Positions 32,425 to 40,988 of a stretch of DNA of 64,000 nucleotides are shown here, piece by piece; position 1 is the stretch's first letter; each line of letters opens with the position of its first letter. A program made the position numbers and the translations under genes. The stretch lies in assembly GCF_000383475.1 (NCBI RefSeq), contig NZ_KB911459.1:696467-760466 (forward strand). The letters are read 5' to 3'. The notes beneath the pieces are model-generated. The model was not told the origin of the DNA. It did not search any database and saw nothing but the letters and a program-made list of their open reading frames with translations. This stretch comes from Microbacterium sp. 11MF (GTDB lineage Bacteria; Actinomycetota; Actinomycetes; Actinomycetales; Microbacteriaceae).

Positions 32425-35346
32425 GTGACCTCGACACCTGCCGGACCGGCCACGTCCACCCCTCCGAACCCCGTTCGCCGCACGATCGCCATCACGGTCG
32501 GAGTCCTCGTGGTGCTGGTGATCGCGTTCTTCGCGTTCGCCAGCCTGTACACGGACTGGCAGTGGTACAAGCAGCTCGGCTACGACAGTGTGCTGGTGAC
32601 GCAGTGGACGGCCCGTGTCGTCATGTTCGTCATCGGGTTCGTCGCGATGGCGGCCCCCGTCTTCGCAGCCATCCAGCTCGCGTACCGTCTCCGGCCGGTG
32701 TACGCCCGACTGAGCTCGCAGCTCGATCACTACCAGGAGGTCGTCGAGCCGCTCCGACGCCTGGCGATGTGGGGCATCCCCGTCTTCTTCGGCTTCTTCG
32801 CGGGCTTCGCCGCCTCGGCGCAGTGGGAGACCGCCTGGCTGTGGGCCAACGGTGTCACCACCGGTCAGAAGGATCCGCAGTTCGGCCTCGACACCGGCTT
32901 CTACCTGTTCCAGATGCCGTTCTACAGCGTCGTGCTCGGCTTCACGTCCGCAGTGCTGCTGATCTGCCTTCTCGTGACCGTCGTCGTCGCCTACCTCTAC
33001 GGCTCGGTGCGCGTCGGGCAGCGCGAACTCCGCATCTCCAAGGCGGCCCGCATCCAGCTCGCCATCGTCGCTGCGCTGTATCTCGCCGTACAGGCGGTCA
33101 GCCTCTGGTTCGACCGGTTCAAGACGCTCACGACACAGGGCGACCGGTTCACCGGCGCCAGCTACGTCGATGTCAACGCGGTCATCCCGGGTCTCGCAAT
33201 CCTGTCCATCGCCGCGGCGATCGTCGCCGCGCTGTTCGTCGTGACGGCCATCATCGGCCGGTGGCGCTTCCCGCTCATCGGAACCGCGCTGCTGATCGTC
33301 TCCTCCCTCGTCGTCGGCGTCGCCTACCCGTGGGCCGTCAGCCAGTTTCAGGTCGCGCCGAACCTCGAGACCTACGAGGCGCCCTACGTCGACCGCAACC
33401 TCGCGGCGACGAAGTTCGCCTACGGCATCGACGGGCTCGAGAAGACCGAGTACGAGGCGGTCACCACGGCAGAGAAGGGTCAGCTCCGCGCCGACGCCGA
33501 GACCACCGCGTCGCTGCGCATCATGGACCCTGCCATCATCGGACCCACCGTGCGCCAGCTCGAGCAGTACCGCTCGTACTACCAGTTCCAGAACCCGCTC
33601 GACGTCGACCGGTACGAGATCGACGGCAAGATGCAGGATGCCGTCGTGTCGGTCCGCGAGCTGAACCTCGACCAGCTGGGCAACGCCCAGTCCTGGTACA
33701 ACAACACGCTCGTCTACACGCACGGCTACGGTGTCGTGGCGGCCAAGGGCAACGACCGCACCGCGGACGGCGATCCCGTCTTCCTCGAGCGCGGCATCCC
33801 GACCTCCGGCGACCTCACCAACGAGTCGAAGTACGAGCCCCGCATCTACTTCGGCGAGTCGTCGCCGCCCTACTCGATCGTCGGTGCCCCGAAGGGCAGC
33901 GACCCCGTCGAACTCGACTACCCGCGTGGCGAGGACGGCGCCGGTCAGACCCGTACGACGTTCACCGGCAACGGCGGCCCGAACATCGGCAACGCCTTCA
34001 ACCGGTTGCTGTACGCGCTGAAGTTCCAGTCGACCGACATCCTGTTCTCCGACGGGATCAACGACGACTCGCAGATCCTTTACGACCGCAACCCGCGCGA
34101 TCGTGTCCAGAAGGTGGCGCCCTACCTCGAGCTCGACAGCGATCCGTACCCGAGCGTCGTGGACGGCCGCGTCGTCTGGATCATCGACGGCTACACGCTG
34201 AGCAACAACTACCCGTACTCGTCGATCGTGAGCCTGCGGGACGCGATCTCCGACACCACGAACCGCGCCCCGAGCGTCGCGCTCGACGACGTGAACTACA
34301 TCCGCAACTCGGTCAAGGCGACCGTCGATGCGTACGACGGCTCGGTCAAGCTTTACGCCTGGGACGACCAGGACCCGATGCTGAAGGCCTGGCAGAAGAT
34401 CTACCCGTCGACCCTCCGCCCCATCAGCGAGATGTCCGGCGACTTGATGAGCCACGTGCGCTACCCGACGGACCTGTTCAAGGTGCAGCGCGCCATGCTC
34501 GGGACCTACCACGTCGACGACGCGCAGTCCTTCATCCGCCGTGACAACGCGTGGCGGACGCCGCAGGACCCGGTGACCCAGTCGAACCTGCAGCCGCCGT
34601 ACTACCTGACGATGCAGATGCCGGGCCAGCAGGACCCGACCTACTCGATGTTCACGTCCTTCATCCCGGCGGCAGAGGGTGATCAGGAGCGCAACGTGCT
34701 CATGGGCTACCTCGCGGTCGACGCCAACGCCGGCGGCACGAAGGGCGAGAAGAACCCCGATTACGGCAAGCTCCGCATGCTGGAGATCAGCGCGGATGTC
34801 TCGGTGCCCGGCCCCGGTCAGGTGCAGAACACCTTCAGCTCGAACGAGACCATCGCGCAGCAGGTGAACCTGCTGCGACAGGGTCAGTCCGAGGTCCGCA
34901 ACGGCAACCTGCTGACCCTCCCCGTCGGTGGCGGTCTGCTCTATGTGCAGCCGATCTTCGTGCAGGCGTCGAGCGGAACCCAGCTGCCCGCCCTCCGCAA
35001 GATCCTCGTCGCGTTCGGTGACGAGGTCGCCTTCGAGGACACCCTGCAGGAAGCGCTCGACAAGCTGTTCGGCGGCGACTCCGGCGCGACGACCGGCGAT
35101 GAGGGAACGACGCCGTCGCCTTCGCCGAGCGGGTCGCCGAGCCCCAGCGCGACGCCCGGCGGCGGACAGAACGAGACGCCCCCCGCGGGTGTCGGCGACG
35201 AGATCGCCCGCCTCCTGCAGCAGGCCCGTCAGGTCATGACGGCGCGTGACGACGCCATGCAGAAGGGCGACTGGGCCGCCTACGGCGAGCAGGACAAGGC
35301 GCTCACCGACATCATCAACAGGCTCATCCAGCTCGACGGGGAGTGA
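32425..35346 (+). CDS. UPF0182 large membrane protein
   Basis: 973 residues. About seven hydrophobic helices fill the first 310 residues (TIAITVGVLVVLVIAFFAFA; LLIVSSLVVGVAYPWAV), then a very large extracytoplasmic domain rich in Tyr/Asn/Asp (LEQYRSYYQFQNPLDVDRYE) and a short Ser/Pro/Gly linker before a C-terminal helix (EIARLLQQARQVMTARD). The UPF0182 function is unknown. The GTG start has TAGGAT exactly 6 bases upstream (leaderless). A long inverted repeat follows the stop. Confidence 0.92.
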   Translation: MTSTPAGPATSTPPNPVRRTIAITVGVLVVLVIAFFAFASLYTDWQWYKQLGYDSVLVTQWTARVVMFVIGFVAMAAPVFAAIQLAYRLRPVYARLSSQLDHYQEVVEPLRRLAMWGIPVFFGFFAGFAASAQWETAWLWANGVTTGQKDPQFGLDTGFYLFQMPFYSVVLGFTSAVLLICLLVTVVVAYLYGSVRVGQRELRISKAARIQLAIVAALYLAVQAVSLWFDRFKTLTTQGDRFTGASYVDVNAVIPGLAILSIAAAIVAALFVVTAIIGRWRFPLIGTALLIVSSLVVGVAYPWAVSQFQVAPNLETYEAPYVDRNLAATKFAYGIDGLEKTEYEAVTTAEKGQLRADAETTASLRIMDPAIIGPTVRQLEQYRSYYQFQNPLDVDRYEIDGKMQDAVVSVRELNLDQLGNAQSWYNNTLVYTHGYGVVAAKGNDRTADGDPVFLERGIPTSGDLTNESKYEPRIYFGESSPPYSIVGAPKGSDPVELDYPRGEDGAGQTRTTFTGNGGPNIGNAFNRLLYALKFQSTDILFSDGINDDSQILYDRNPRDRVQKVAPYLELDSDPYPSVVDGRVVWIIDGYTLSNNYPYSSIVSLRDAISDTTNRAPSVALDDVNYIRNSVKATVDAYDGSVKLYAWDDQDPMLKAWQKIYPSTLRPISEMSGDLMSHVRYPTDLFKVQRAMLGTYHVDDAQSFIRRDNAWRTPQDPVTQSNLQPPYYLTMQMPGQQDPTYSMFTSFIPAAEGDQERNVLMGYLAVDANAGGTKGEKNPDYGKLRMLEISADVSVPGPGQVQNTFSSNETIAQQVNLLRQGQSEVRNGNLLTLPVGGGLLYVQPIFVQASSGTQLPALRKILVAFGDEVAFEDTLQEALDKLFGGDSGATTGDEGTTPSPSPSGSPSPSATPGGGQNETPPAGVGDEIARLLQQARQVMTARDDAMQKGDWAAYGEQDKALTDIINRLIQLDGE

Positions 35347-35352
35347 TCCCGC

Positions 35353-35399
35353 TGATCTGGTGGGGGCGGTTCACGACAGGAACAGCCCCCACCAGATCA
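35353..35399. terminator. 15-bp inverted repeat terminator between UPF0182 and crtEb genes
   Basis: TGATCTGGTGGGGGC (35353-35367) pairs perfectly with GCCCCCACCAGATCA (35385-35399) across a 17-base loop. The left arm starts 7 bases after the UPF0182 stop; the right arm lies inside the last codons of the convergent prenyltransferase gene (VIWWGL). It can stop transcription from both sides although it lacks a T-run. Confidence 0.7.
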
Positions 35400-36246
35400 C
35401 CAGCAGTGTCACCACGAATCCGGCGAACTGGTTGAGCCAGAGGAACCGGTCCCAGCCGCGGGTGGCGGAGGCGGCATCCGCGTCGGTCACCGAGCGGTAG
35501 GGCCACACGGTGGCGAGGTACGGTAGCGCGACGATCGCGGCGAGCGGTCCCGGCCACGCGGTCCCGAGCATCGCAACGCCCGACGCCGCGTAGGCGACGA
35601 GCGAGAACCGCACCGTCCACGCCGCACCGCGCGCGGTGGCGATCGATGAGATCCCCGCCTCGCGGTCGGCGACGACATCCTGCACGGCGCCGAACGCGTG
35701 CGACGCGACACCCCACAGCGCGAACGCCACGATGATGAGCACGAGCTGCGGCGTCCACGTCGCGCCGGTCAGAACGAGGGCGTACACGGCGGGCGAGAAG
35801 AAGTGGATGCTGCTCGTCACCGAATCCGCGAAGGGGCGCTCTTTGAGGCGGAGGGGCGGCGCGCTGTAGAAGACGACAGCGAGCAGACTGAGCCCCAGGA
35901 CGAGCCACGACAACGGTGGGCCCGACAGCACGAGGAAGACGACGAAAGGGAGACCCAGCAGACCCGACGCCCACAGGGTGGGGGCGTGCAGGCTCTTCTC
36001 GAGGATCGCTCCGTGCGCTCCGCCCTTGCGCGGGTTCCGCAGGTCGGACTCGTAGTCGAACACGTCGTTGATGCCGTACATCGCGACGTTGTACGGGATC
36101 AGGAAGAAGATGGTCCCGATGACCAGGACGAGGTCGATCTCGCGTGCGGCCAGCAGATACGCCGCCGCGAACGGATATGCCGTGTTGATCCAGCTCACGG
36201 GGCGGGAGGACACGAAGAGCTGGCGGGCGAAGCGGAGGGGCGTCAC
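35371..36246 (-). CDS. crtEb: UbiA-family lycopene elongase (C50 carotenoid prenyltransferase)
   Basis: 291 residues with about eight membrane helices. The first Asp-rich motif NDVFDYESD and second DVVADREAGI are those of UbiA prenyltransferases. In this operon it is expected to add two C5 units to lycopene, giving the C50 skeleton (CrtEb/LbtB/Lye type). GTG 36246 overlaps the crtYf stop by GTGA. It is the last gene of the carotenoid operon; its final codons form one arm of the terminator dyad. Confidence 0.88.
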   Translation of the reverse strand: MTPLRFARQLFVSSRPVSWINTAYPFAAAYLLAAREIDLVLVIGTIFFLIPYNVAMYGINDVFDYESDLRNPRKGGAHGAILEKSLHAPTLWASGLLGLPFVVFLVLSGPPLSWLVLGLSLLAVVFYSAPPLRLKERPFADSVTSSIHFFSPAVYALVLTGATWTPQLVLIIVAFALWGVASHAFGAVQDVVADREAGISSIATARGAAWTVRFSLVAYAASGVAMLGTAWPGPLAAIVALPYLATVWPYRSVTDADAASATRGWDRFLWLNQFAGFVVTLLVIWWGLFLS

Positions 36247-36551
36247 GCGGCATCCCTCCTCTCGGGCAGCAGCGCACCGATCGCCGGGAGGAGGAAGGCG
36301 ACGCACAGCGGGTAGGCGAAGTCCTCTATCGGGGCGAGGCCGACGCGGATGCCGCTGATGTGCTCCTCGGGGTAGGTGAAGAGGTCGGCGGCGATCATCA
36401 CGTTGTCGAACACCGCCGTCAGGAGGACGAGGATGCCGGCGGTCCACAGCGACGCGACCAGGCGCTCTCGTCGCTGCGGGCGGCGGAGCGAGAAGAGGGT
36501 CACGACAACGGTGACGACGACGAACGGGAGGACGATCAGCGGGTAGGTCAT
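36243..36551 (-). CDS. crtYf: C50 carotenoid cyclase subunit Yf
   Basis: 102-residue, three-helix membrane protein of the heterodimeric lycopene-cyclase type: TYPLIVLPFVVVTVVVTLFS, VASLWTAGILVLLTAVFDNV and the conserved PIEDFAYPL motif, one half of the PxE(E/D) signature. With CrtYe it cyclises the C50 chain ends; ring type (epsilon, gamma or beta) cannot be told by eye. Start ATG overlaps the crtYe stop (ATGA), and its own stop overlaps crtEb (GTGA). Confidence 0.88.
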   Translation of the reverse strand: MTYPLIVLPFVVVTVVVTLFSLRRPQRRERLVASLWTAGILVLLTAVFDNVMIAADLFTYPEEHISGIRVGLAPIEDFAYPLCVAFLLPAIGALLPERRDAA

Positions 36552-36880
36552 GCGGCGTCCCGGCTCCGTGCTCGCGTGCGTCTCCGCGTGACGAGGGCGT
36601 GGACGACCAGCGTCAGGTGGCAGAGGAACGCCAGGAAGACCGGCTCCTCGAGAGGCAGGTGGGGGGCGAGATCGATGCCGACGAGCAGAGGACTGTCGCC
36701 GCGGACGAAGACGCCGGCCGCGATGCCCACCAGGTCCCACACGAGGAGGAACGCCGTACCGCAGGCGATCAGCAGCAGGCTGCGACCAGGGTCGGCGGCC
36801 ACTGCGAGGCGGTGCCTCAGGTCGATCGCGATCACACCGAGCGCCGAGAGGATCAGGGCGCCCAGGTACAGCCCGGGCAC
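36548..36880 (-). CDS. crtYe: C50 carotenoid cyclase subunit Ye
   Basis: 110-residue, three-helix partner of CrtYf. It has GLYLGALILSALGVIAIDLR, LLLIACGTAFLLVWDLVGIA, and the cyclase motif HLPLEEPVFLAFLCHLTLV, in which PLEEP is the PxEE signature. GTG 36880 lies 5 bases downstream of the crtI stop, the only junction in this operon without an overlap; an extended start would read through crtI. It is needed together with CrtYf for activity in known C50 systems. Confidence 0.87.
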   Translation of the reverse strand: MPGLYLGALILSALGVIAIDLRHRLAVAADPGRSLLLIACGTAFLLVWDLVGIAAGVFVRGDSPLLVGIDLAPHLPLEEPVFLAFLCHLTLVVHALVTRRRTRARSRDAA

Positions 36881-36885
36881 CGCCG

Positions 36886-38439
36886 TCAGCGTTCCGAGGC
36901 GAGCGGCTCGGGAAGGTGTCCGGTGGACACGTCCCCGTCGAGGAGCTTCACGACGAGCTCGGCCGAGATGAGGCACATCGGGAGGCCGACGCCGGGGAGC
37001 ACGGTCTGACCGGCGTAGAGAAGGCCATCGACCTTCGAGCGCAGCCCCGGGCGGAACATCGCCGACTGCCCGAGGGTGTGAGCGAGGCCGAGCGCACCGC
37101 CCCGGAACGAACCGAAGTCGGCGGCGAAGTCGCCGGGCGAGATGGTCCGGCGCACCCGGACGCGATCAGCGAGATCGGCGACACCGGTCCACGACGCGAT
37201 CTGAGCGATGACGGCATCCGCAGCGGCTTCGATCGCCGGGTCGCCGGCGCCGTCGACTCCGCCATGTCCGAGCTCCGGAGCGGCGGGCATGGGGACGAGG
37301 ACGAAGAGGTTCTCGTGGCCGGCGGGCGCCACGTCGTCATCGGTGGCGCTCGGCCGGCAGACGTACAACGAGGCGGGGTCGGGGATCGCACCGGCGTGCT
37401 CCGCGCCGAAGATTGCGTCGAAGTTCGCCTTCCAGTCCTTCGTGAACAGCAGGGTGTGGTGTTCGAGCTCGGGGAGCTCGCCTTCGACGCCCAGGAGGAT
37501 GAGGAGCGCTCCGAAGGACGGCACGCGCTTGTCCCACCACGCGTCGCTGCGAGACCGCAGCTCCGGCGGAAGCAGCGCGGTCTCGGTGTGGTGCATGTCG
37601 GCGGTCGAGATGACGTGGTCCGCCTCGATGCGGGTGCCATCGGCGAGACGGACGCCGGTGGCCACATCGCCGACGGTGATGATCCGCTCGACGCGGCTGC
37701 CGGTGCGGATGACCGCGCCGCGCTCTTCGGCGAGGCGGGCGATCGCTCGGATGATCTGCACGAAGCCGCCGCGGGGGTAGAGCACGCCGTCGTCGAGGTC
37801 GAGGTGGCTCATCAGGTGGTACAGGCTCGGCGCGTCGTACGGCGAGCCCCCGAGGAAGACCGCCGGATAGCCGAGGACCTGTCGCAGGACCGGGTTGGCG
37901 AACCGCTTCTCGACGTGCGTCGACAGGGGGCGCAGGAGGAGCGGCAGCAGCGTGCCGAGCTTGCTCAGCACGTCGGGGTGGGTCAGCCCCTTCAGCGAGA
38001 CGTAGGGGTCGTACAGGAAGCGCGAGACCGCGAGGTCGTAGATCTCGCCGGCGGAGTCGAGGTACGTCGCGAGCTTCTCGCCGGCGCCGCTCTCGCGGGC
38101 CTCGAACGCGGCGACGGCGGCATCCCGTCCCGAGACGACGTCGAAGGGCTCGCTCTCGCCCTCGTGGTACACGCGGTAGGCGGGATCCAGCCGCACGAGG
38201 TCGAGCTGCTCGGCGGCCGTGGTACCGAGCAGAGCGAAGAAGTGATCGAAGACCTCGGGCATGAGGTACCAGCTGGGGCCGGTGTCGAAGCGGAAGCCGT
38301 CCTTCTCCCAGCTGCCGGCGCGCCCGCCGACGTCGTCGAGCGCCTCAAAGACGGTGACCTCGTCGCCTCGGTCGGCGAGGAGCGCAGCGGTGGCGAGACC
38401 GGTGATGCCTCCTCCGATGATCGCGATGCGGCGGGTCAT
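36886..38439 (-). CDS. crtI: Phytoene desaturase
   Basis: 517 residues. FAD-binding IAIIGGGITGLATAALLADR at the N-terminus and the C-terminal carotenoid-desaturase signature GLLYAGQTVLPGVGLPMCLI. Converts phytoene to lycopene by successive desaturations. ATG 38439 overlaps the crtB stop by ATGA. Longer in-frame starts read through crtB in the wrong frame and are rejected. Confidence 0.94.
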   Translation of the reverse strand: MTRRIAIIGGGITGLATAALLADRGDEVTVFEALDDVGGRAGSWEKDGFRFDTGPSWYLMPEVFDHFFALLGTTAAEQLDLVRLDPAYRVYHEGESEPFDVVSGRDAAVAAFEARESGAGEKLATYLDSAGEIYDLAVSRFLYDPYVSLKGLTHPDVLSKLGTLLPLLLRPLSTHVEKRFANPVLRQVLGYPAVFLGGSPYDAPSLYHLMSHLDLDDGVLYPRGGFVQIIRAIARLAEERGAVIRTGSRVERIITVGDVATGVRLADGTRIEADHVISTADMHHTETALLPPELRSRSDAWWDKRVPSFGALLILLGVEGELPELEHHTLLFTKDWKANFDAIFGAEHAGAIPDPASLYVCRPSATDDDVAPAGHENLFVLVPMPAAPELGHGGVDGAGDPAIEAAADAVIAQIASWTGVADLADRVRVRRTISPGDFAADFGSFRGGALGLAHTLGQSAMFRPGLRSKVDGLLYAGQTVLPGVGLPMCLISAELVVKLLDGDVSTGHLPEPLASER

Positions 38440-39314
38440 GCGGGGGACCTCCGGGAGGGTCGTCGGGCGGGGAGGACGGTGCGGTGGGCGACGGCCGCGC
38501 GGACCGCGATCGCCGCCTTCACGGGGTTCGGGACGCGGACCCTCGTGTCCAGATCGGCGGTGCGGTGCAGGCGGTCGGCGAGCGAGGCGAACAGGCCGTG
38601 CGCGGTCGCGACCGCGACGCGGCAGTCCGCGGGCAGGAGCGGGATCGTCGCGGCCGCGGCATCCAGGTCGGCATCGATGCGTGCGAGGACCTGCTCGCGT
38701 CGCGCGGCGCCCCCGTCGACGCCGAGGTAGTCCCGGCCCAGGCGGCCGGCGTCGTCGGCGTGGTCGCGCAGGAAGTTGATGTCCTGGAAGGCGGCCCCGA
38801 GGCGGCGCGCGCCGGACACCAGGGCCGGGTCCGGGTCGCGCGGCGCGGCGGATCCCGCGTTGACGAAGACCTGGAGGCACATGAGCCCGACGACTTCGGC
38901 GGAACCGTAGACGTAGTCGTCGTGCGAGGCGTCGTCGTGCTGGGCCTGCTCAAGGTCGGTGCGCATCGAGGTGAAGAACGGCTCGATGTGCACGCGGGCG
39001 ATCCCGCACTGGCGGGCGGTCCGCGCGAAGGCGTGGACGACGAGGTTGGCGCTGAACCCCCGCGCGATCGCGGCGTAGGTCTCGGCCTCGAGTGCGTCGA
39101 GGACGTTCCGCTGCTCGTCGAGCGGGACGCCGGCCGCCTCGGCCGCTCCGTCGACGATCTCGTCGGCAACGCGCACCAGGGCGTACACGTTCCGCACGTG
39201 CGGGCGCACGCGTCCGCCGAGGAGATTCGTCGCGAGCCCGAACGAGGTCGAGTAGGCACGGATGACGGATGCCGCCGCCACCGTCGCGGTCTCGTCGTAG
39301 AGCGTGTCGGTCAT
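38436..39314 (-). CDS. crtB: Phytoene synthase
   Basis: 292 residues. Head-to-head condensation of two geranylgeranyl diphosphates. First aspartate-rich motif ADEIVDG (DEIVD 51-55), YSTSFGLATNLL near the N-terminus, and the second motif FQDINFLRDHADDAGRLGRD. It overlaps crtE upstream and crtI downstream by 4 bases each, consistent with coupled translation of the lycopene-forming enzymes. The C-terminus is Arg-rich. Confidence 0.94.
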   Translation of the reverse strand: MTDTLYDETATVAAASVIRAYSTSFGLATNLLGGRVRPHVRNVYALVRVADEIVDGAAEAAGVPLDEQRNVLDALEAETYAAIARGFSANLVVHAFARTARQCGIARVHIEPFFTSMRTDLEQAQHDDASHDDYVYGSAEVVGLMCLQVFVNAGSAAPRDPDPALVSGARRLGAAFQDINFLRDHADDAGRLGRDYLGVDGGAARREQVLARIDADLDAAAATIPLLPADCRVAVATAHGLFASLADRLHRTADLDTRVRVPNPVKAAIAVRAAVAHRTVLPARRPSRRSPA

Positions 39315-40375
39315 CGGGGGATGCGGTCCTCGACGGCGGCGGCCAGTGCGGCGAGGAGGACGACGGCGTCGCGGGGGAGCGAGGCGTCCGCCGCACGGCC
39401 GCGCGCCGAACGGAGGGTGTCGGCGATCAATTCGACCGCTCGCTCGCGCGCGCCGCTGGCGGCCAGTTCGCGCTGTGCTTCGGCGATCGCGATCGGCCCG
39501 GTCGGCGCCATCGCGAGGGCGGAGGCGATGCGAGGCCAGGCCTCGGTCTCGGCCGCCATGGCGATGAGCGGGGTGCGCTTGGACGCACGGAGGTCCGCCC
39601 CCGGTTCGCGTCCCGCCTCGGCGCGCGACCCGAAGGTGCCGATGAGGTCGTCGGCGAGCTGGAAGGCGACCCCGATCGCGGACCCGGCCGATTCGAGGGC
39701 GGCCCGCTCGTCGTCGCTCGCCCCCGCCAGCAGTGCGCCTGCGGCGAGGGGAGCCTGGAAGGAGTAGAACGCCGTCTTGTCGCGTGCCGTGCGGATGAGC
39801 GAGTCGGCCGGGGGGAGGTCGGCGCCGATGGTCTGCTCGACGTCGGCGAGTTCGCCCGCCGCGGAGACGAGGAGAGCGTCGTCGAGGAGGACGAAGAGGG
39901 CAGCCCGATGGGGGGCGGTGACGGGCGCGGTCGCGATGAGCCTCGTCGCCTCGAACAGCAGCAGGTCGCCGGCGAGGACGGCCGCGGCTGCGCCGAGCAG
40001 GTTCGCATCGTCGTGGTCGCCGCCGAGGGCGTGTGCGCGTTCACGGAACCGTCCGACGACGTTCGGGATGCCGCGCCGTTCGACGTCGCCGTCGATCAGG
40101 TCGTCGTGGACCACGAACGCCGCGTGGAGCAGCTCGAAGGCCGCGGCGACGCGCCAGAGCCCGGGGGAGTGTCGGATGTCGCCGCCGAACGCCTCGAACG
40201 CGGCGACCACGAGCGCGGGCCGCAGGCGCTTGCCACCGGTGGCCGATGTCGCGGTCGCCTCGCCGAGCGCCGCGGAGGCTTCGCCGAGGGCGGCCGATCG
40301 GATGCGCAGGCGGTCGAGTGCGACCTCGAGAGCGTCATCGATCTCGCGTCGGGCGATCGATGACAGGGCGATCAC
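39311..40375 (-). CDS. crtE: Geranylgeranyl diphosphate synthase (polyprenyl synthase)
   Basis: 354 residues. First aspartate-rich motif VVHDDLIDGDVERRG (DDLID 91-95) and second region FQLADDLIGTFG, where the last Asp of DDxxD is Gly, as is common in actinobacterial IdsA/CrtE. TGGKRLRPALVVAAFEAFGG is the conserved substrate-binding stretch. GTG 40375 overlaps the idi stop by GTGA. Provides C20 diphosphate to CrtB. Confidence 0.92.
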   Translation of the reverse strand: MIALSSIARREIDDALEVALDRLRIRSAALGEASAALGEATATSATGGKRLRPALVVAAFEAFGGDIRHSPGLWRVAAAFELLHAAFVVHDDLIDGDVERRGIPNVVGRFRERAHALGGDHDDANLLGAAAAVLAGDLLLFEATRLIATAPVTAPHRAALFVLLDDALLVSAAGELADVEQTIGADLPPADSLIRTARDKTAFYSFQAPLAAGALLAGASDDERAALESAGSAIGVAFQLADDLIGTFGSRAEAGREPGADLRASKRTPLIAMAAETEAWPRIASALAMAPTGPIAIAEAQRELAASGARERAVELIADTLRSARGRAADASLPRDAVVLLAALAAAVEDRIPR

Positions 40376-40917
40376 GAGGCTCTCCTGCGGGCGTCTGGCA
40401 CCAGCTCGAGCTGCTGCGCCTGGAGGACGAGCCACGGGCTGAAGGCCCAGGGGGCGGCACTGATCGACGTGTCCAGGTCGGCGGGGTCGACCCAGCGCGC
40501 CTCCGCGACTTCGTCGGGGTTGAGGCGGGGTTCGTCGTCCGTGTAGGCGACGTACACCGGGCAGATCTCGTTCTCGACGATTCCCGACGCGTCGACGGCG
40601 CGGTAGCGGAACTGCGGCAGCGTGAGGGTGACGTCGCGGAGGGTGAGCCCCACTTCGTGCGCCGCGCGGCGGTGGACGGCATCCACCATCGACTCCGAAG
40701 GGCCCGGGTGCCCGCAGAACGAGTTCGTCCACACGCCCGGCCAGGCGGCTTTGCTCAGGGCGCGGCGGGTGACGAGGAGCTCGCCGCGCGAGTTGTAGAC
40801 GTGGCAGGAGAACGCCAGATGGAGGTGCGTGTCGGTACCGTGGACCGTTGCCTTCGGAGCGGTGCCGATGTCGCGTCCGTCGTCGTCCAGCAGGATGACG
40901 TACTCGATGTCTGACAC
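40372..40917 (-). CDS. idi: Isopentenyl-diphosphate delta-isomerase, type I
   Basis: 181-residue Nudix-fold isomerase interconverting IPP and DMAPP. Catalytic C68 in TNSFCGHP and the glutamates of VENEICPVYVAY are visible. GTG 40917 is preceded by GGAGG with 4-base spacing. The first gene of the carotenoid operon; its promoter region contains the 19-bp palindrome at 40932-40950, so control by the divergent MarR protein is likely. Confidence 0.92.
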   Translation of the reverse strand: MSDIEYVILLDDDGRDIGTAPKATVHGTDTHLHLAFSCHVYNSRGELLVTRRALSKAAWPGVWTNSFCGHPGPSESMVDAVHRRAAHEVGLTLRDVTLTLPQFRYRAVDASGIVENEICPVYVAYTDDEPRLNPDEVAEARWVDPADLDTSISAAPWAFSPWLVLQAQQLELVPDARRRAS

Positions 40918-40931
40918 AGGTCCTCCGTACT

Positions 40932-40950
40932 TTGCTAGATTATCTAGCAA
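40932..40950. promoter_or_regulatory. 19-bp perfect palindrome, probable MarR operator over crt and marR promoters
   Basis: TTGCTAGAT-T-ATCTAGCAA is perfectly symmetric about 40941 and AT-rich against a 70% GC background. It lies 14 bases upstream of the idi GTG and 38 bases upstream of the marR ATG. On the minus strand it contains GATAAT/TAGATA, suited as the -10 of the carotenoid operon, so a bound repressor would block it. Confidence 0.75.
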
Positions 40951-40988
40951 TCAATCGTCATGCTACCTATCGAGCGAGGAGGTGTCCA

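Noticed and set aside
32182..34512. Minus-strand frame of 776 codons across UPF0182
   Set aside because: Shadow of UPF0182; no recognisable protein and no start signal.
35324..36277. Alternative minus frame of 317 codons over crtEb
   Set aside because: Reads Arg/Pro-rich non-membrane sequence, whereas the chosen frame gives a UbiA protein with both Asp motifs.
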